From: CBDHDJ01 sp965261645
GTDB taxonomy: Bacteria; Pseudomonadota; Alphaproteobacteria; SHVV01
Length of the DNA: 64,000 bases
Direction of reading: 5' to 3'
Assembly: GCA_965261645.1 (NCBI GenBank)
Contig: CBDHDJ010000004.1
Span: 806,001 to 870,000 of the forward strand
A program made the translations under genes and the position numbers. The notes under the pieces are model-generated. The model was not told the origin of the DNA. It worked only from the letters and a program-made list of their open reading frames with translations, and made no database searches. Below are positions 1 to 8,650 of the stretch, one piece after another. Positions within the stretch are counted from its first letter, which is position 1. Each line of letters begins with the position of its first letter.

Positions 1-766
1 TTCCAACACGGATTGGGTTTCGAAGAGCGACCCCGAGGCCAAGATCACCAAGATGAAGGACGGCACGACGCATCTGGCCTACAAGCCCGAGCACGCGGTG
101 GATCTGGACACCGGCGCGGTGGTGGCGGCCGAGCTGCACCCGGCCGATGAGGGCGACACCACGACGCTTTCCAAGACCCTGGCGAAGGCCGAGGCAAACC
201 TCGAGGCGGTGGATGCGGCACCGACATCGGAGGACCCGGCCGAATGCGTCGCCGACAAAGGTTATCACTCACGGGCGGTCTTGAGGGCTCTGAACGACAG
301 TCCCTGGAAGACCCGGATCGCGGCGCCCAAGCAGACCGGCTTTTCGCGCTGGCACGGTGATGAGGCGGCGCGGCGCGCGGTCACCAATAACCGTGCGCGG
401 CTCAAGTCCGGGGTCGCCCGCGAGGCCTTCAAGCTGCGCGCCGAGATCGTCGAGCGCTGCTTTGCCCACAACCTCGATCGTGGCGGCATGCGACGAACCT
501 GGCTGCGCGGGCGAGAGAATGTGCACAAGCGATACCTGCTCCACGTCGCCGGCCACAATCTATCGTTACTGATGCGCCAGCTCATCGGCGCCGGCACCCC
601 GCGGGAGGCCGTGGCGGGCGGATATGGCGGTATTTTCGTTCTGCTCACGCCCACCGGGGCCATGCTGGTGGCACGGGGGGGGCTCGCAAAGCGGCCAGAC
701 GGCTTTCGCCGCCGCATTCCTCATCTGGGAGTGAGAGCCGGAAAAAGCCACTTAATCAACGGGCTG
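1..766 (+). mobile_element. IS1182-like element, copy 1 (3' part, cut by window edge)
   Basis: This is the 3' half of the element that is complete at 5961-7404 and 27276-28719. It ends in the terminal repeat CTTAATCAACGGGCTG at 751-766. The flank after it begins CTAT, which fits the 4-bp NTAN targets seen at the other copies. Its 5' half lies outside the window. It abuts a broken IS256 transposase, so it probably inserted into that element. Confidence 0.85.
2..734 (+). pseudogene. IS1182-like transposase, C-terminal part, frameshifted
   Basis: This is the C-terminal half of a 454-residue DDE transposase and matches the intact copies at 5993-7357 and 27308-28672 almost residue for residue. 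The G tract at 675-682 has eight Gs where both intact copies have seven. The last 17 or so residues are therefore out of frame and the ORF runs on into the flank to 949. The normal stop would be at 732-734. The change spares the core and alters only the extreme C-terminus, so loss of activity is likely but not certain. Confidence 0.75.
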
Positions 767-767
767 C

Positions 768-1120
768 TATGGCCCCAAGTACGACAAAGCGGTGGCCTGC
801 CTGACCAAGGACCGCGACGTGTTGCTCGCCTTCTACGACTTACCCGGCCGAGCACTGGAAGCACATTTGCACCACCAATCCCATCGAAAGCACCTTTGCG
901 ACCGTGCGCCTCAGGACCACCAAGACCAAGGGCTGCCTCAGCCGCATGACGGCGCTCACCATGGTCTTCAAGCTGTGCCAGTCGGCCAGCAAGAAGTGGC
1001 GTCGCCTGGACGCCTCGCACCAGATCGCCGACATCATTCAAGGCGTCAAATTCAAGGACGGAGAAAAGCTAACCGAACGCGCCGCCTGAAACCTGCGTCA
1101 CCAACTTTTGACAATAGCTC
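768..1120 (+). pseudogene. IS256-family transposase remnant with right end
   Basis: The translation carries the conserved IS256/mutator C-terminal block: a TNPIESTFATVRLRT-like segment, KGCLSR, and a GVKF..G segment before the stop at 1087-1089. The match begins abruptly at the IS1182 end. It needs a one-base frameshift near 843, where the FYD segment passes to the AEHWKH segment. After the stop, CACCAACTTTTGACAATAGC near 1099-1118 looks like the element's terminal repeat. It is a dead 3' fragment. Confidence 0.8.
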
Positions 1121-1172
1121 GATGCGCACAAGTTCAGGCGGCATTGGCGAGCTTGTGACCAGCAGCATCTAA

Positions 1173-1385
1173 AAACATTCTCCCAACCCGGCATATGTCA
1201 GTGACATCCTGATTCTCCTTGGATGGGTCGTCCTGAGCGCGTCGGTTTGGGTGATTCCCGGGACATTGCTCGGCATCGTGGCGTTCGTTCTTACGCCTTT
1301 CGCTGAAGAGCCCTGGCTCGAAGAAATCTACGGAGACGAATACCGTCGGTATCGACAAAAGACGCCGAGATTTCTGCGAGTATGA
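1173..1385 (+). pseudogene. Isoprenylcysteine carboxyl methyltransferase-like, C-terminal fragment
   Basis: An open frame without a plausible start encodes about 70 residues. It has one hydrophobic segment followed by FAEEPWLEEIYGDEYRRYRQ, a pattern typical of the C-terminus of ICMT/NnrU-type small membrane methyltransferases (family knowledge). The 5' part is missing where the IS256 remnant ends, so it was probably deleted by that element. It should not be functional. Its stop overlaps the start of the P450-remnant region. Confidence 0.55.
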
Positions 1386-1458
1386 AGTGGTCCGCATGGC
1401 AGCAACACACGCGCACGGCCACGCCGTATAGGCACGTCCAGCTATCCTCGATGCTGAT

Positions 1459-1790
1459 GTGCAAGCGCTTCACCAAATTCATGAGGGGGCGGGAAGCCGT
1501 GGCGCCCGATTGCGAACATTCATCACCGTTAACCGCCAAGCGCCCGGGCCGCGGGGTCATTTTCTGTTCGGGAGCGCATTGGATTTTAGGCGAGATCCAC
1601 TCAGTTTATGTCGTCAAGTCCAGGGAGCAATTTGGCGACGTGGTGCGTTATCGCATCGGCTCACTTTCGGTCTATCAGATCACACATCCTGATGGCGTCG
1701 AGCAGGTGCTGCAAACCCATCATAAGAAATTTCGCAAGGGACACTTCCACCATAAAATTAAACTCTTGGCCGATTGGACCCGGGGTGCAT
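1459..1790 (+). pseudogene. Cytochrome P450 N-terminal fragment
   Basis: Two adjacent frames together read as a bacterial P450 N-terminus: APGPRGHFLFGSALDFRRDP, then after a frame change near 1610 a QFGDVVRYRIGSL segment and HPDGVEQVLQTHHKKFRKG. These are the proline-rich hinge and the A/B-helix region. No I-helix, ExxR or Cys-ligand loop follows; similarity ends around 1780. It is a degraded fragment. With the SDR and monooxygenase remnants further on, it suggests a lost oxidative catabolic cluster. Confidence 0.6.
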
Positions 1791-1969
1791 CCAATGATTT
1801 TCGGATCAGCGGGAATTTGATATGGTTGGAGGCTGCCAACTTGTAGGCATGAAATCCTGTGACGGTGAGCGAAGCGTTTGGCCGGAGAGATTCAGGGCCC
1901 ACAATCGCCTTGAACGCATCGATGGCAGCGGGGTCGAATCACCATTCAAGACAACGGGAGCAACCGACA

Positions 1970-2074
1970 ATGACGACTGATCATTTTGCGCTACGACATG
2001 TGGGCACGGTCGCGGCAATCATCGGGATTATTGTTCTCTCGTTGGGACTAGTAGGTATTTTCGTAAATCTTTAA
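1970..2074 (+). CDS. Small single-span membrane protein (34 aa)
   Basis: ATG at 1970 follows a GGGAG Shine-Dalgarno-like sequence (1957-1961). The product has a short polar N-terminus (MTTDHFALRHVG), one hydrophobic span of about 20 residues (TVAAIIGIIVLSLGLVGIFV) and a two-residue tail. I do not recognise the family. The ribosome site and clean topology argue for a real small protein, but it stands alone between a P450 remnant and an IS element and could be chance. Confidence 0.35.
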   Translation: MTTDHFALRHVGTVAAIIGIIVLSLGLVGIFVNL

Positions 2075-2213
2075 GACTGCTCGCTCGATGCCCCAACTGT
2101 CCCGGTACTACAGAATGAAGATGCGGATGCTTAAGGTCGCGTATGCGCAAGGAATTCAACGTATTTCGGGCAGCTTAGGGTCGATAGGCTCGCATATCCA
2201 TTGCCGTACCTAA

Positions 2214-3120
2214 GAGGCCGTTTCGAAAGGGGTTGAGTGGCCGGTGTCGATGTGATTCCAAGGAGGTTGCTGAGACCGATATGGAGCCGCCATGTGGACG
2301 CCGACCACCCGAGAGCAGCATAGCCGCAAGACGCTGCGTTATCAGACTGATTTGACCGATGCGGAGTGGGTTGTGATCGAGCCTCATTTGCCTCCGGCTC
2401 ATGGCACGGGACGGCCCCGGTCATGGCCGATGCGAGAGATCGTCAACGGCATTTTCTACGTGATGCGGGCTGGCTGCCCTTGGCGCTTGCTGCCAAGCGA
2501 TTTGCCACCGTGGGGCACGATCTATCGCTGGTTCGCCAAGTTCCGCGACGACGGCCTCCTTGAGAAGATCAATCACTCTCTGGTCATGGCCGATCGCGAG
2601 CGGGTCGGACGCGAGGCCAGCCCGAGCGGCGCGATTATCGACAGCCAGAGCGTCAAGACAACCGAGGCTGGTGGCCCCCGCGGCTACGATGCGGGCAAGA
2701 AGATCAAGGGGCGCAAGCGCCACGCGCTGGTCGACACCGACGGGCGCGGCCTCGTGCTCGAGGCGCATCCGGCGAGTATCCAGGACCGCGATGGTGGCGG
2801 GTCGCTGCTGTGCGCCTCACGCGGCTCGTTTCCGTTCATCGAGAAGGTCTTTGCCGACAGCGGCTACGCCGGCGAGAAGGTCGCCACGGCCACCGTGATC
2901 GCCGTCGAGATCGTGCGCAAAAGCCCCGATCAGGTCGGCTTCGCCGTCCAACCGCGCCGCTGGGTCGTGGAGCGCTTCTTCGCCTGGATCAACCGCAACC
3001 GGCGACTGGCAAAGGACTTCGAGGCCACCATCGCCTCGGCCCGCGCCTTCCTCTACGCCGCCTCCGTCATGCTCCTCGTCCGCAGATTGGCCCGAGCCGC
3101 ATGACTTTCGAAACCGACTC
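2214..3120 (+). mobile_element. IS5-family element, copy A
   Basis: A 907-bp element with imperfect ends, GAGGCCGTTTCGAAA on the left and GAGTCGGTTTCGAAA (reverse complement) on the right. It is flanked on both sides by TAA (2211-2213 and 3121-3123). A 3-bp TNA target is typical of the IS1031/IS427-like groups of IS5. A same-length copy in inverted orientation lies at 8651-9557. The matching target duplication marks this copy as a simple insertion. Confidence 0.9.
2292..3104 (+). CDS. IS5-family transposase
   Basis: A 270-residue DDE transposase that cuts and rejoins the ends of its own element. The N-terminal DUF4096-type segment runs from RYQTDLTDAEW to about residue 80 (CPWRLLPSDLPPWGTIYRWF). 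The catalytic core has the first Asp in IIDSQSVKTTEAGG, then GRKRHALVDTDG, ADSGYAGEK, and the C-terminal VVERFFAWINRNRRLAKDFE block with the Glu. Length and motifs are complete and no frameshift is needed, so it should be active. ATG at 2292 lies 78 bp inside the left end. Confidence 0.9.
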   Translation: MWTPTTREQHSRKTLRYQTDLTDAEWVVIEPHLPPAHGTGRPRSWPMREIVNGIFYVMRAGCPWRLLPSDLPPWGTIYRWFAKFRDDGLLEKINHSLVMADRERVGREASPSGAIIDSQSVKTTEAGGPRGYDAGKKIKGRKRHALVDTDGRGLVLEAHPASIQDRDGGGSLLCASRGSFPFIEKVFADSGYAGEKVATATVIAVEIVRKSPDQVGFAVQPRRWVVERFFAWINRNRRLAKDFEATIASARAFLYAASVMLLVRRLARAA

Positions 3121-3246
3121 TAAGAGGCCAGCGTTCCGCAGGAACGAGCGGGGAAAAGTATTTGCCGGGCGCTGAAACTGCCCACCACTCGCCCGAGCGG
3201 TAGGCTAGGGAAGCGCCGAATTTCGAGCCATATGGTTTGGCACATA

Positions 3247-3425
3247 AGGCTTATCCCTCTGGCTCCGGTAGGATCAACGGGTGGTGGCCTCGATGCTACG
3301 CGCGCAGCGGCGCGACCCGGCTAAGGCCCAGGCAAAGTGCGTTTTCGCGACCAACTACCCGCTCGCAACCGACAACTGCGTAGCCCCCTCATATTGCGTT
3401 ACCGGATGCAGAGGGATAAGCCTTT
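3247..3425. mobile_element. MITE copy 1 (179 bp, IS1595-type ends)
   Basis: A non-coding element bounded by inverted repeats, AGGCTTATCCCTCTG on the left and CAGAGGGATAAGCCTTT on the right. A perfect 8-bp target duplication GGCACATA lies at 3239-3246 and 3426-3433. A second copy, 180 bp and in inverse orientation with its own 8-bp duplication, is at 28752-28931. The end motif GGCTTATCCC followed by TCCGG is shared with the IS1595 element at 19857-20890, which is the probable source of transposase. It encodes no protein. Confidence 0.85.
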
Positions 3426-3499
3426 GGCACATATTCAATGCGTGATCGTATCTCGACGTGCGGCTACAGTTGGACGGGCAAGAATTGGGGCGAATATAG

Positions 3500-3586
3500 A
3501 TGTGGACTGGGTTGATACTCGGTTTGGTCTTAGGTGGGCTGATCATGTATGGCGTATGGGTGCTGGTTCGGTCGCTTGACGACTGA
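3500..3586 (+). CDS. Small membrane protein (28 aa)
   Basis: ATG at 3500 follows GGGG at 3487-3490. It encodes MWTGLILGLVLGGLIMYGVW and eight more residues ending in RSLDD: one hydrophobic span with a charged tail. Size and topology resemble accessory subunits of respiratory oxidases or CydX-like proteins, but no oxidase gene is nearby. The next gene is a cytochrome c on the opposite strand. I do not recognise it and chance is possible. Confidence 0.3.
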   Translation: MWTGLILGLVLGGLIMYGVWVLVRSLDD

Positions 3587-3860
3587 AAGTTCGTGGAAAT
3601 GCCGCGGCGGTTTCTGCCGACGCCCATGACTTGACATCCCCTCGCCGCAACAGCTTCAAAACGACTATGGCGCCAAAAATTCCATGGACGACACAAACAA
3701 CTTCGCCAAAGCGGGTCTTGGTGGAGCCGATTGACGGCGCCCTGCGCGACGCTGCAGTTCTGGCATGAAATGAACGCATCGCGTCACGCGCTATGCGAAC
3801 GTCTCGGTGCTGGTGGTGCGCTGAGCCGCTCCCTGCGGACGGCCGCCGCGTGACGCGGGC

Positions 3861-4274
3861 CTAGTTCGTCTTTGCAACCTGCTCGAGATAGGCGGCCACA
3901 TCCTGGCGTTGCGGCAGGCTCTTTAGCTTGAAGAGCATCTTGTTCTTGACCTTCTTCGCGCCGAGATAGTCCTTGAGGAACTCCTTCGGGTTCTCGAGAT
4001 AGGCGATGATGTTCTCGGCCGTCCACACCAGCCCCTTCTCGGCCGCCGCCTTGACGGAGGAGGAATACCTGAACTTGGCGACGATGCCGGCCGGGCGGCC
4101 GACCACGCCGAACAAGCTCGGCCCCACCTTGTTCTTGCCCTCCTGGATGGTGTGGCAGGCCTTGCACTTTTTGAAAACTTTTTCGCCCGCCGCGGCATCG
4201 CCCGCCGCCGCGGGACTGCCGGTAAGGGCGAGGCACAGCGCCGCGGCGACCATGAGCACCACACTTCGGGCCAT
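3861..4274 (-). CDS. Periplasmic class I cytochrome c (c2-like)
   Basis: A 137-residue soluble electron carrier with one covalent heme. The N-terminus is a signal peptide (MARSVVLMVAAALCLALTG, then a SPAAA-type cleavage site). The heme site CKACH lies near residue 36, followed by GPSLFGVVGRPAG as in cytochrome c2. KNKMLFKL near the C-terminus supplies the probable axial Met. I chose ATG at 4274 because it starts directly at the signal peptide; an upstream in-frame Met would add 13 charged residues. It stands alone, so its partner is unknown. Confidence 0.85.
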   Translation of the reverse strand: MARSVVLMVAAALCLALTGSPAAAGDAAAGEKVFKKCKACHTIQEGKNKVGPSLFGVVGRPAGIVAKFRYSSSVKAAAEKGLVWTAENIIAYLENPKEFLKDYLGAKKVKNKMLFKLKSLPQRQDVAAYLEQVAKTN

Positions 4275-4869
4275 GTGCGCTCGCCGCGCACGTCGTTGAG
4301 TGTGGTCCCTCACCGCAGGCAGCCCAAATCGCGCCCGTCTGCGCGCTCTGCCGCGCCTGCTTGCGGCGTCGCGCCTGTGGGCTGGTCGGCTCCCAAATTC
4401 GTATCGCTCATGGCGCGCCGCCTCGTTCCATTATCACCCGGCCGGGCCATCGAGGCGGTCCCGCACCAGGGCTCTGGACCAGGATTTCCTCGCTGGTTTC
4501 TCCCAAGCACCGAATACGGTAGCACCATTGCGTGTTGATCGAAAGTGTGAGCCTACAACCCAAATCGGGGACTTCGGATAAGGAGCTCGGTGCGTCAGAG
4601 ACCCCGCCGGGGTGCAATCCGGTATCTGATGACGCTCGTTCGGCAAGCGTCGAAAGCCCGGCACCCGCCGGTTCAACCCTGCCGCGGCGATGACACCGGG
4701 CGTCATGTCGCTCAGGCCGTGGGCTCGATGGTCGAGATCACGCGGCCAACACCCTCACGTGGTCCGTCACCGCGGTGTGGAGGGAAACCAACCGAATTGG
4801 AATTGAACGCTACTCCTTGCAACCTGCAAAGCATTACTTTCAGGCCAACACCCGCCTATTAAAAAACGC
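4275..4869. other. Intergenic stretch without recognisable gene
   Basis: About 600 bp between the cytochrome c start and the IS1595 left end. Reading frames here are short, lack convincing ribosome sites and match no family I know. It should contain the cytochrome c promoter next to 4275. Part of it may be eroded coding sequence, because IS1595 copy 1 at its right edge has no target duplication. Confidence 0.5.
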
Positions 4870-4940
4870 TTGCCTATCCGGTTTACACCCACACCCACTA
4901 GGGCTAGAATGGGCGCAAACCGGATATAGGGGAGCGCGCC

Positions 4941-5960
4941 ATGGATGTTCTCGACCGCGCCGATCTCCCATTCCCGCATTCGCTACCCGAGTTCCAGCGA
5001 CTTTTCCCCGATGATGCGGCCTGCGCCGCCTACTTGGAGAAAGCCCGCTGGGGAGACGGCTTTGCCTGCCCGCACTGCGGCACGGCGGGAGAGCCGTTCC
5101 ACTTTGAAAACCGCCCTGGCGTCCTGCGCTGCCGCAAGTGCCGCCAGAACACCGGGCTGACGGTGGGAACAGTGATGGAGCGTAGCCACACTCCGCTGAA
5201 CGTCTGGTTCTGGGCCGCTTATCTGGTCGCCAGTCAGACGCCCGGCATGTCCGCCGTGCAGTTTCAGCGGCAACTTGGTCTTTCGCGCTACGAGACGGCC
5301 TTTCAAATTCTCCACAAGCTCCGCTCGGGCATGGTGCGGCCCAACCAAGACAGGATCGGTGGACAGCCCAAGAACCATGTTGAGGTGGACGAAACCTGGG
5401 TTGGCGGGCGAACGCGTGGGGAAGGCCGTGGTGTTCACCACAAGGTTCCCGTCTCCTGTGCCATCGAGGTGCGTCATCGAAAGCCGGGCACCAAGCTCGA
5501 CAACCGGAAAGACGGACGCTATGCCGGACGCGTTCGGCTCGCCGTCGTGCTCGACCGTAGCGCCGAGTCGCTCTGTGGGTTCGTCGAGAGCACCGTCGCG
5601 CCGGGATCGCTGATCGTTACTGACGATTGGAGCGGCTATGCTGGCCTCGGTAAGCGCGGCTATGAGCACTTCGCTGTTGCCGAGTGTGGTGATCCAGAGG
5701 TTGCCGAGCAATACCTGCCGATCATCCATCTGGTTTTCGCCAACCTGAAGACGTGGCTGATCGGTATCCACCACGGCGTTAGCCACCAGCACCTACAAGC
5801 CTACCTCAACGAGTTCACCTTCCGCTTCAACAGGCGGTTCTACCCGTTCAACGCCTTCCGCTCATTGCTCGGCATCGCGGGCGACACCTCTGCTCCAACC
5901 TATGCCGAGCTTTACTCGGGAGAGTGGCGGCACCCTACATGTAGCGGTCATCGGCGTTAA
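4941..5960 (+). CDS. IS1595-family (ISXO2-like) transposase
   Basis: A 339-residue transposase. It has an N-terminal zinc ribbon with paired cysteines (CPHCGTAGE, then CRKC, about residues 49-72), a helix-rich middle (GLSRYETAFQILHKLRSGM), and a DDE core with the first acidic residue in VEVDETWVGG and the second in IVTDDWSGY. The C-terminus has HLVFANLKTWLIGIHHGVS and EFTFRFNRRF. The stop TAA is part of the TTAA target of the inserted IS1182 element, so the reading frame is intact. The loss of one terminal repeat should block mobility of this copy. Confidence 0.85.
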   Translation: MDVLDRADLPFPHSLPEFQRLFPDDAACAAYLEKARWGDGFACPHCGTAGEPFHFENRPGVLRCRKCRQNTGLTVGTVMERSHTPLNVWFWAAYLVASQTPGMSAVQFQRQLGLSRYETAFQILHKLRSGMVRPNQDRIGGQPKNHVEVDETWVGGRTRGEGRGVHHKVPVSCAIEVRHRKPGTKLDNRKDGRYAGRVRLAVVLDRSAESLCGFVESTVAPGSLIVTDDWSGYAGLGKRGYEHFAVAECGDPEVAEQYLPIIHLVFANLKTWLIGIHHGVSHQHLQAYLNEFTFRFNRRFYPFNAFRSLLGIAGDTSAPTYAELYSGEWRHPTCSGHRR

Positions 5961-7404
5961 CAGCCCGTTGATTAAGTGGCTTTTTCCGGCTCTCACTCCC
6001 AGATGAGGAATGCGGCGGCGAAAGCCGTCTGGCCGCTTTGCGAGCCCCCCCGTGCCACCAGCATGGCCCCGGTGGGCGTGAGCAGAACGAAAATACCGCC
6101 ATATCCGCCCGCCACGGCCTCCCGCGGGGTGCCGGCGCCGATGAGCTGGCGCATCAGTAACGATAGATTGTGGCCGGCGACGTGGAGCAGGTATCGCTTG
6201 TGCACATTCTCTCGCCCGCGCAGCCAGGTTCGTCGCATGCCGCCACGATCGAGGTTGTGGGCAAAGCAGCGCTCGACGATCTCGGCGCGCAGCTTGAAGG
6301 CCTCGCGGGCGACCCCGGACTTGAGCCGCGCACGGTTATTGGTGACCGCGCGCCGCGCCGCCTCATCACCGTGCCAGCGCGAAAAGCCGGTCTGCTTGGG
6401 CGCCGCGATCCGGGTCTTCCAGGGACTGTCGTTCAGAGCCCTCAAGACCGCCCGTGAGTGATAACCTTTGTCGGCGACGCATTCGGCCGGGTCCTCCGAT
6501 GTCGGTGCCGCATCCACCGCATCGAGGTTTGCCTCGGCCTTCGCCAGGGTCTTGGAAAGCGTCGTGGTGTCGCCCTCATCGGCCGGGTGCAGCTCGGCCG
6601 CCACCACCGCGCCGGTGTCCAGATCCACCGCGTGCTCGGGCTTGTAGGCCAGATGCGTCGTGCCGTCCTTCATCTTGGTGATCTTGGCCTCGGGGTCGCT
6701 CTTCGAAACCCAATCCGTGTTAGAAAGCTTCTTGCCCTTGCGCTTCCGGTCCAGACGCGCCAGGTCCTCGGCCGTGGGTGTCTCGACCCCGCTTTCCCGG
6801 GCCAGGCGCTCCAGCATCTCCCGGTAGCCTTCGCCGTTGTCGCGCCGCACGATGTTCCGCAGCGCCGCGTTGGCCTCCATGGTCGAGGCATCGACGCCGA
6901 TGCGCTCGCCCTTGATCAGCCCCGCCTCGGCGATCAGCACCAGAACCCAGTCGAAGACCGCCGCGTGGACTTCATGGGGCAGGCGCGTGCGGCTCCGTGA
7001 CAGCCAGGAATGGTCCGGTACCCGATCACGGCTCCCCAGTCGCAGGAACGCCCGCAGCGAAAGCGAGTCCGAGCAGCGCCACTCCAGACCGCGCTCGCTG
7101 TCGATGCCCTCAAAGTAGCCCACCAGGTGCATCCGGAAATAGCGCCCGGGCGGCACCGAGGGCGCGCCCATCCGGGCCGCGTAATAAGGCCGGCAGCTCG
7201 CCTCGGCAAAGGCGTCGAAGCCGCCCTCGATCGGCACCGACTGCAAGCGGTCATAAAACACATGACCCGGAGAGCGCGGCATCTCCGACCAGCTCACCAT
7301 CAGGTCCCCCTGACCATCCTTCTGCCGTCCCATCGCCATCGGCAAATCCCCCTGCAAATCAGGGAACCAGAGAATCAGACGGCGCCGACTTAATCAACGG
7401 GCTG
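5961..7404 (-). mobile_element. IS1182-like element, copy 2 (complete, 1444 bp)
   Basis: Ends CAGCCCGTTGATTAAG at 5961 and CTTAATCAACGGGCTG ending at 7404 are 16-bp perfect inverted repeats. TTAA is duplicated at 5957-5960 and 7405-7408. It sits inside the right terminal repeat of the IS1595 element 4870-7420. Length equals copy 4 (27276-28719). It appears to be a recent insertion with all parts present. Confidence 0.9.
5993..7357 (-). CDS. IS1182-like transposase (DDE, DUF772 type)
   Basis: A 454-residue transposase. The N-terminal DUF772 region (YYAARMGAPSVPPGRYFRMH, then FLRLGSRDRVPDHSWLSRSR) is followed by the catalytic core: GVDASTMEANAALRN supplies the first Asp, HLAYKPEHAVDLDTGAVVAA is the linker strand, CVADKGYHS the second Asp, and the ERCFAHNLDRGGMRRTWLRG block the C-terminal Glu region. 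It is one uninterrupted frame. The family call (IS1182 rather than another DUF772 group) rests on recognition of these blocks. Confidence 0.85.
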   Translation of the reverse strand: MQGDLPMAMGRQKDGQGDLMVSWSEMPRSPGHVFYDRLQSVPIEGGFDAFAEASCRPYYAARMGAPSVPPGRYFRMHLVGYFEGIDSERGLEWRCSDSLSLRAFLRLGSRDRVPDHSWLSRSRTRLPHEVHAAVFDWVLVLIAEAGLIKGERIGVDASTMEANAALRNIVRRDNGEGYREMLERLARESGVETPTAEDLARLDRKRKGKKLSNTDWVSKSDPEAKITKMKDGTTHLAYKPEHAVDLDTGAVVAAELHPADEGDTTTLSKTLAKAEANLDAVDAAPTSEDPAECVADKGYHSRAVLRALNDSPWKTRIAAPKQTGFSRWHGDEAARRAVTNNRARLKSGVAREAFKLRAEIVERCFAHNLDRGGMRRTWLRGRENVHKRYLLHVAGHNLSLLMRQLIGAGTPREAVAGGYGGIFVLLTPTGAMLVARGGSQSGQTAFAAAFLIWE

Positions 7405-7420
7405 TTAACCGGATAGGCAA

Positions 7421-7711
7421 GATTCGTACTGGGCTTTGTTCTGGTTGATCGCCGTAACTTGTTTATCAATACTCGATTATTCTATATTCCAAAACAATGA
7501 AATTGCTCCGCTAGAAACAGTATTCCACATTGCTGTTTTCTTACCTAACCTGGCCGTTTCCGTCCGGCGGTTACACGACATCGATCGCACGGGTTGGTGG
7601 ATTCTCATATCGTTCACCATCATCGGCATTGTTCCCCTCATTTACTGGGCCTGTACAAAAGGTACAGAAGGCGACAACAGAGTTGGGCGGGATCCTTTAG
7701 TAGCCCGTTGA
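7421..7711 (+). pseudogene. DUF805 membrane protein, truncated at both ends
   Basis: From the IS1595 end onward the frame reads DSYWALFWLIAV, several hydrophobic segments, NLAVSVRRLHDIDRTGWW, and NRVGRDPL near the end. These are the family signature of DUF805 (YhaH-like) inner-membrane proteins of about 110-120 residues. The first 25 or so residues are missing at the IS1595 junction, and the stop comes from the end of IS1182 copy 3. The TTG at 7436 is inside the old gene and is not a natural start. Confidence 0.65.
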
Positions 7712-8650
7712 TTAAGTCGGCGCCGTCTGATTCTCTGGTTCCCTGATTTGCAGGGGGATTTGCCGATGGCGATGGGACGGCAGAAGGATGGTCAGGGGGA
7801 CCTGATGGTGAGCTGGTCGGAGATGCCGCGCTCTCCGGGTCATGTGTTTTATGACCGCTTGCAGTCGGTGCTGATCGAGGGCGGCTTCGACGCCTTTGCC
7901 GAGGCGAGCTGCCGGCCTTATTACGCGGCCCGGATGGGCGCGCCCTCGGTGCCGCCCGGGCGCTATTTCCGGATGCACCTGGTGGGCTACTTCGAGGGCA
8001 TCGACAGCGAGCGCGGTCTGGAGTGGCGCTGCTCGGACTCGCTTTCGCTGCGGGCGTTCCTGCGACTGGGGAGCCGTGATCGGGTACCGGACCATTCCTG
8101 GCTGTCACGGAGCCGCACGCGCCTGCCCCATGAAGTCCACGCGGCGGTCTTCGACTAGGTTCTGGTGCTGATCGCCGAGGCGGGGCTGATCAAGGGCGAG
8201 CGCATCGGCGTCGATGCCTCGACCATGGAGGCCAACGCGGCGCTGCGGAACATCGTGCGGCGCGACAACGGCGAAGGCTACCGGGAGATGCTGGAGCGCC
8301 TGGCCCGGGAAAGCGGCGTCGAGACACCCACGGCCGAGGACCTGGCGCGTCTGGACCGGAAGCGCAAGGGCAAGAAGCTTTCCAACACGGATTGGGTTTC
8401 GAAGAGCGACCCCGAGGCCAAGATCACCAAGATGAAGGACGGCACGACGCATCTGGCCTACAAGCCCGAGCACGCGGTGGATCTGGACACCGGCGCGGTG
8501 GTGGCGGCCGAGCTGCACCCGGCCGATGAGGGCGACACCACGACGCTTTCCAAGACCCTGGCGAAGGCCGAGGCAAACCTCGATGCGGTGGATGCGGCAC
8601 CGACGTCGGAGGACCCGGCCGAATGCGTCGCCGACAAAGGTTATCACTCA
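7701..8650 (+). mobile_element. IS1182-like element, copy 3 (5' part, truncated)
   Basis: Starts at TAGCCCGTTGATTAAG (first base T instead of C) at 7701 after a TTAG flank. It matches the intact copies until 8650, where IS5 copy B begins. The remaining 3' half is not found beyond IS5 copy B, so it was deleted rather than simply interrupted. Confidence 0.85.
7748..8650 (+). pseudogene. IS1182-like transposase, nonsense-mutated and truncated
   Basis: Residues 1-136 match the intact copies, then TAG (8157-8159) replaces the Trp codon of the FDWVLVLIAEAG segment. The frame resumes at once to CVADKGYHS and is cut off by IS5 copy B at 8650. Both the stop and the missing C-terminal catalytic region make it inactive. 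Confidence 0.85.

Larger units (their letters stand above)
4870..7420 (+). mobile_element. IS1595-family element, copy 1, interrupted by an IS1182-like element
   Basis: The left end TTGCCTATCCGGTTTAC starts at 4870. Its inverted counterpart is split: GTTAA at 5956-5960, then the IS1182 element 5961-7404, then TTAACCGGATAGGCAA ending at 7420. Removing the inserted element and one TTAA restores GTTAACCGGATAGGCAA, a near-perfect inverse of the left end. No 8-bp target duplication is visible at the outer ends, so one flank was probably lost after insertion. Confidence 0.8.

Noticed and set aside
4870..7420. 8-bp target duplication for IS1595 copy 1
   Set aside because: Several alignments of the flanks (AAAAACGC and GATTCGTA, with shifts) give no match, so none is claimed.
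7436..7711. Complete 91-aa membrane protein starting at TTG
   Set aside because: The frame is open further left to the IS1595 junction and matches the interior of DUF805, so TTG is not a true start; treated as a truncated gene.
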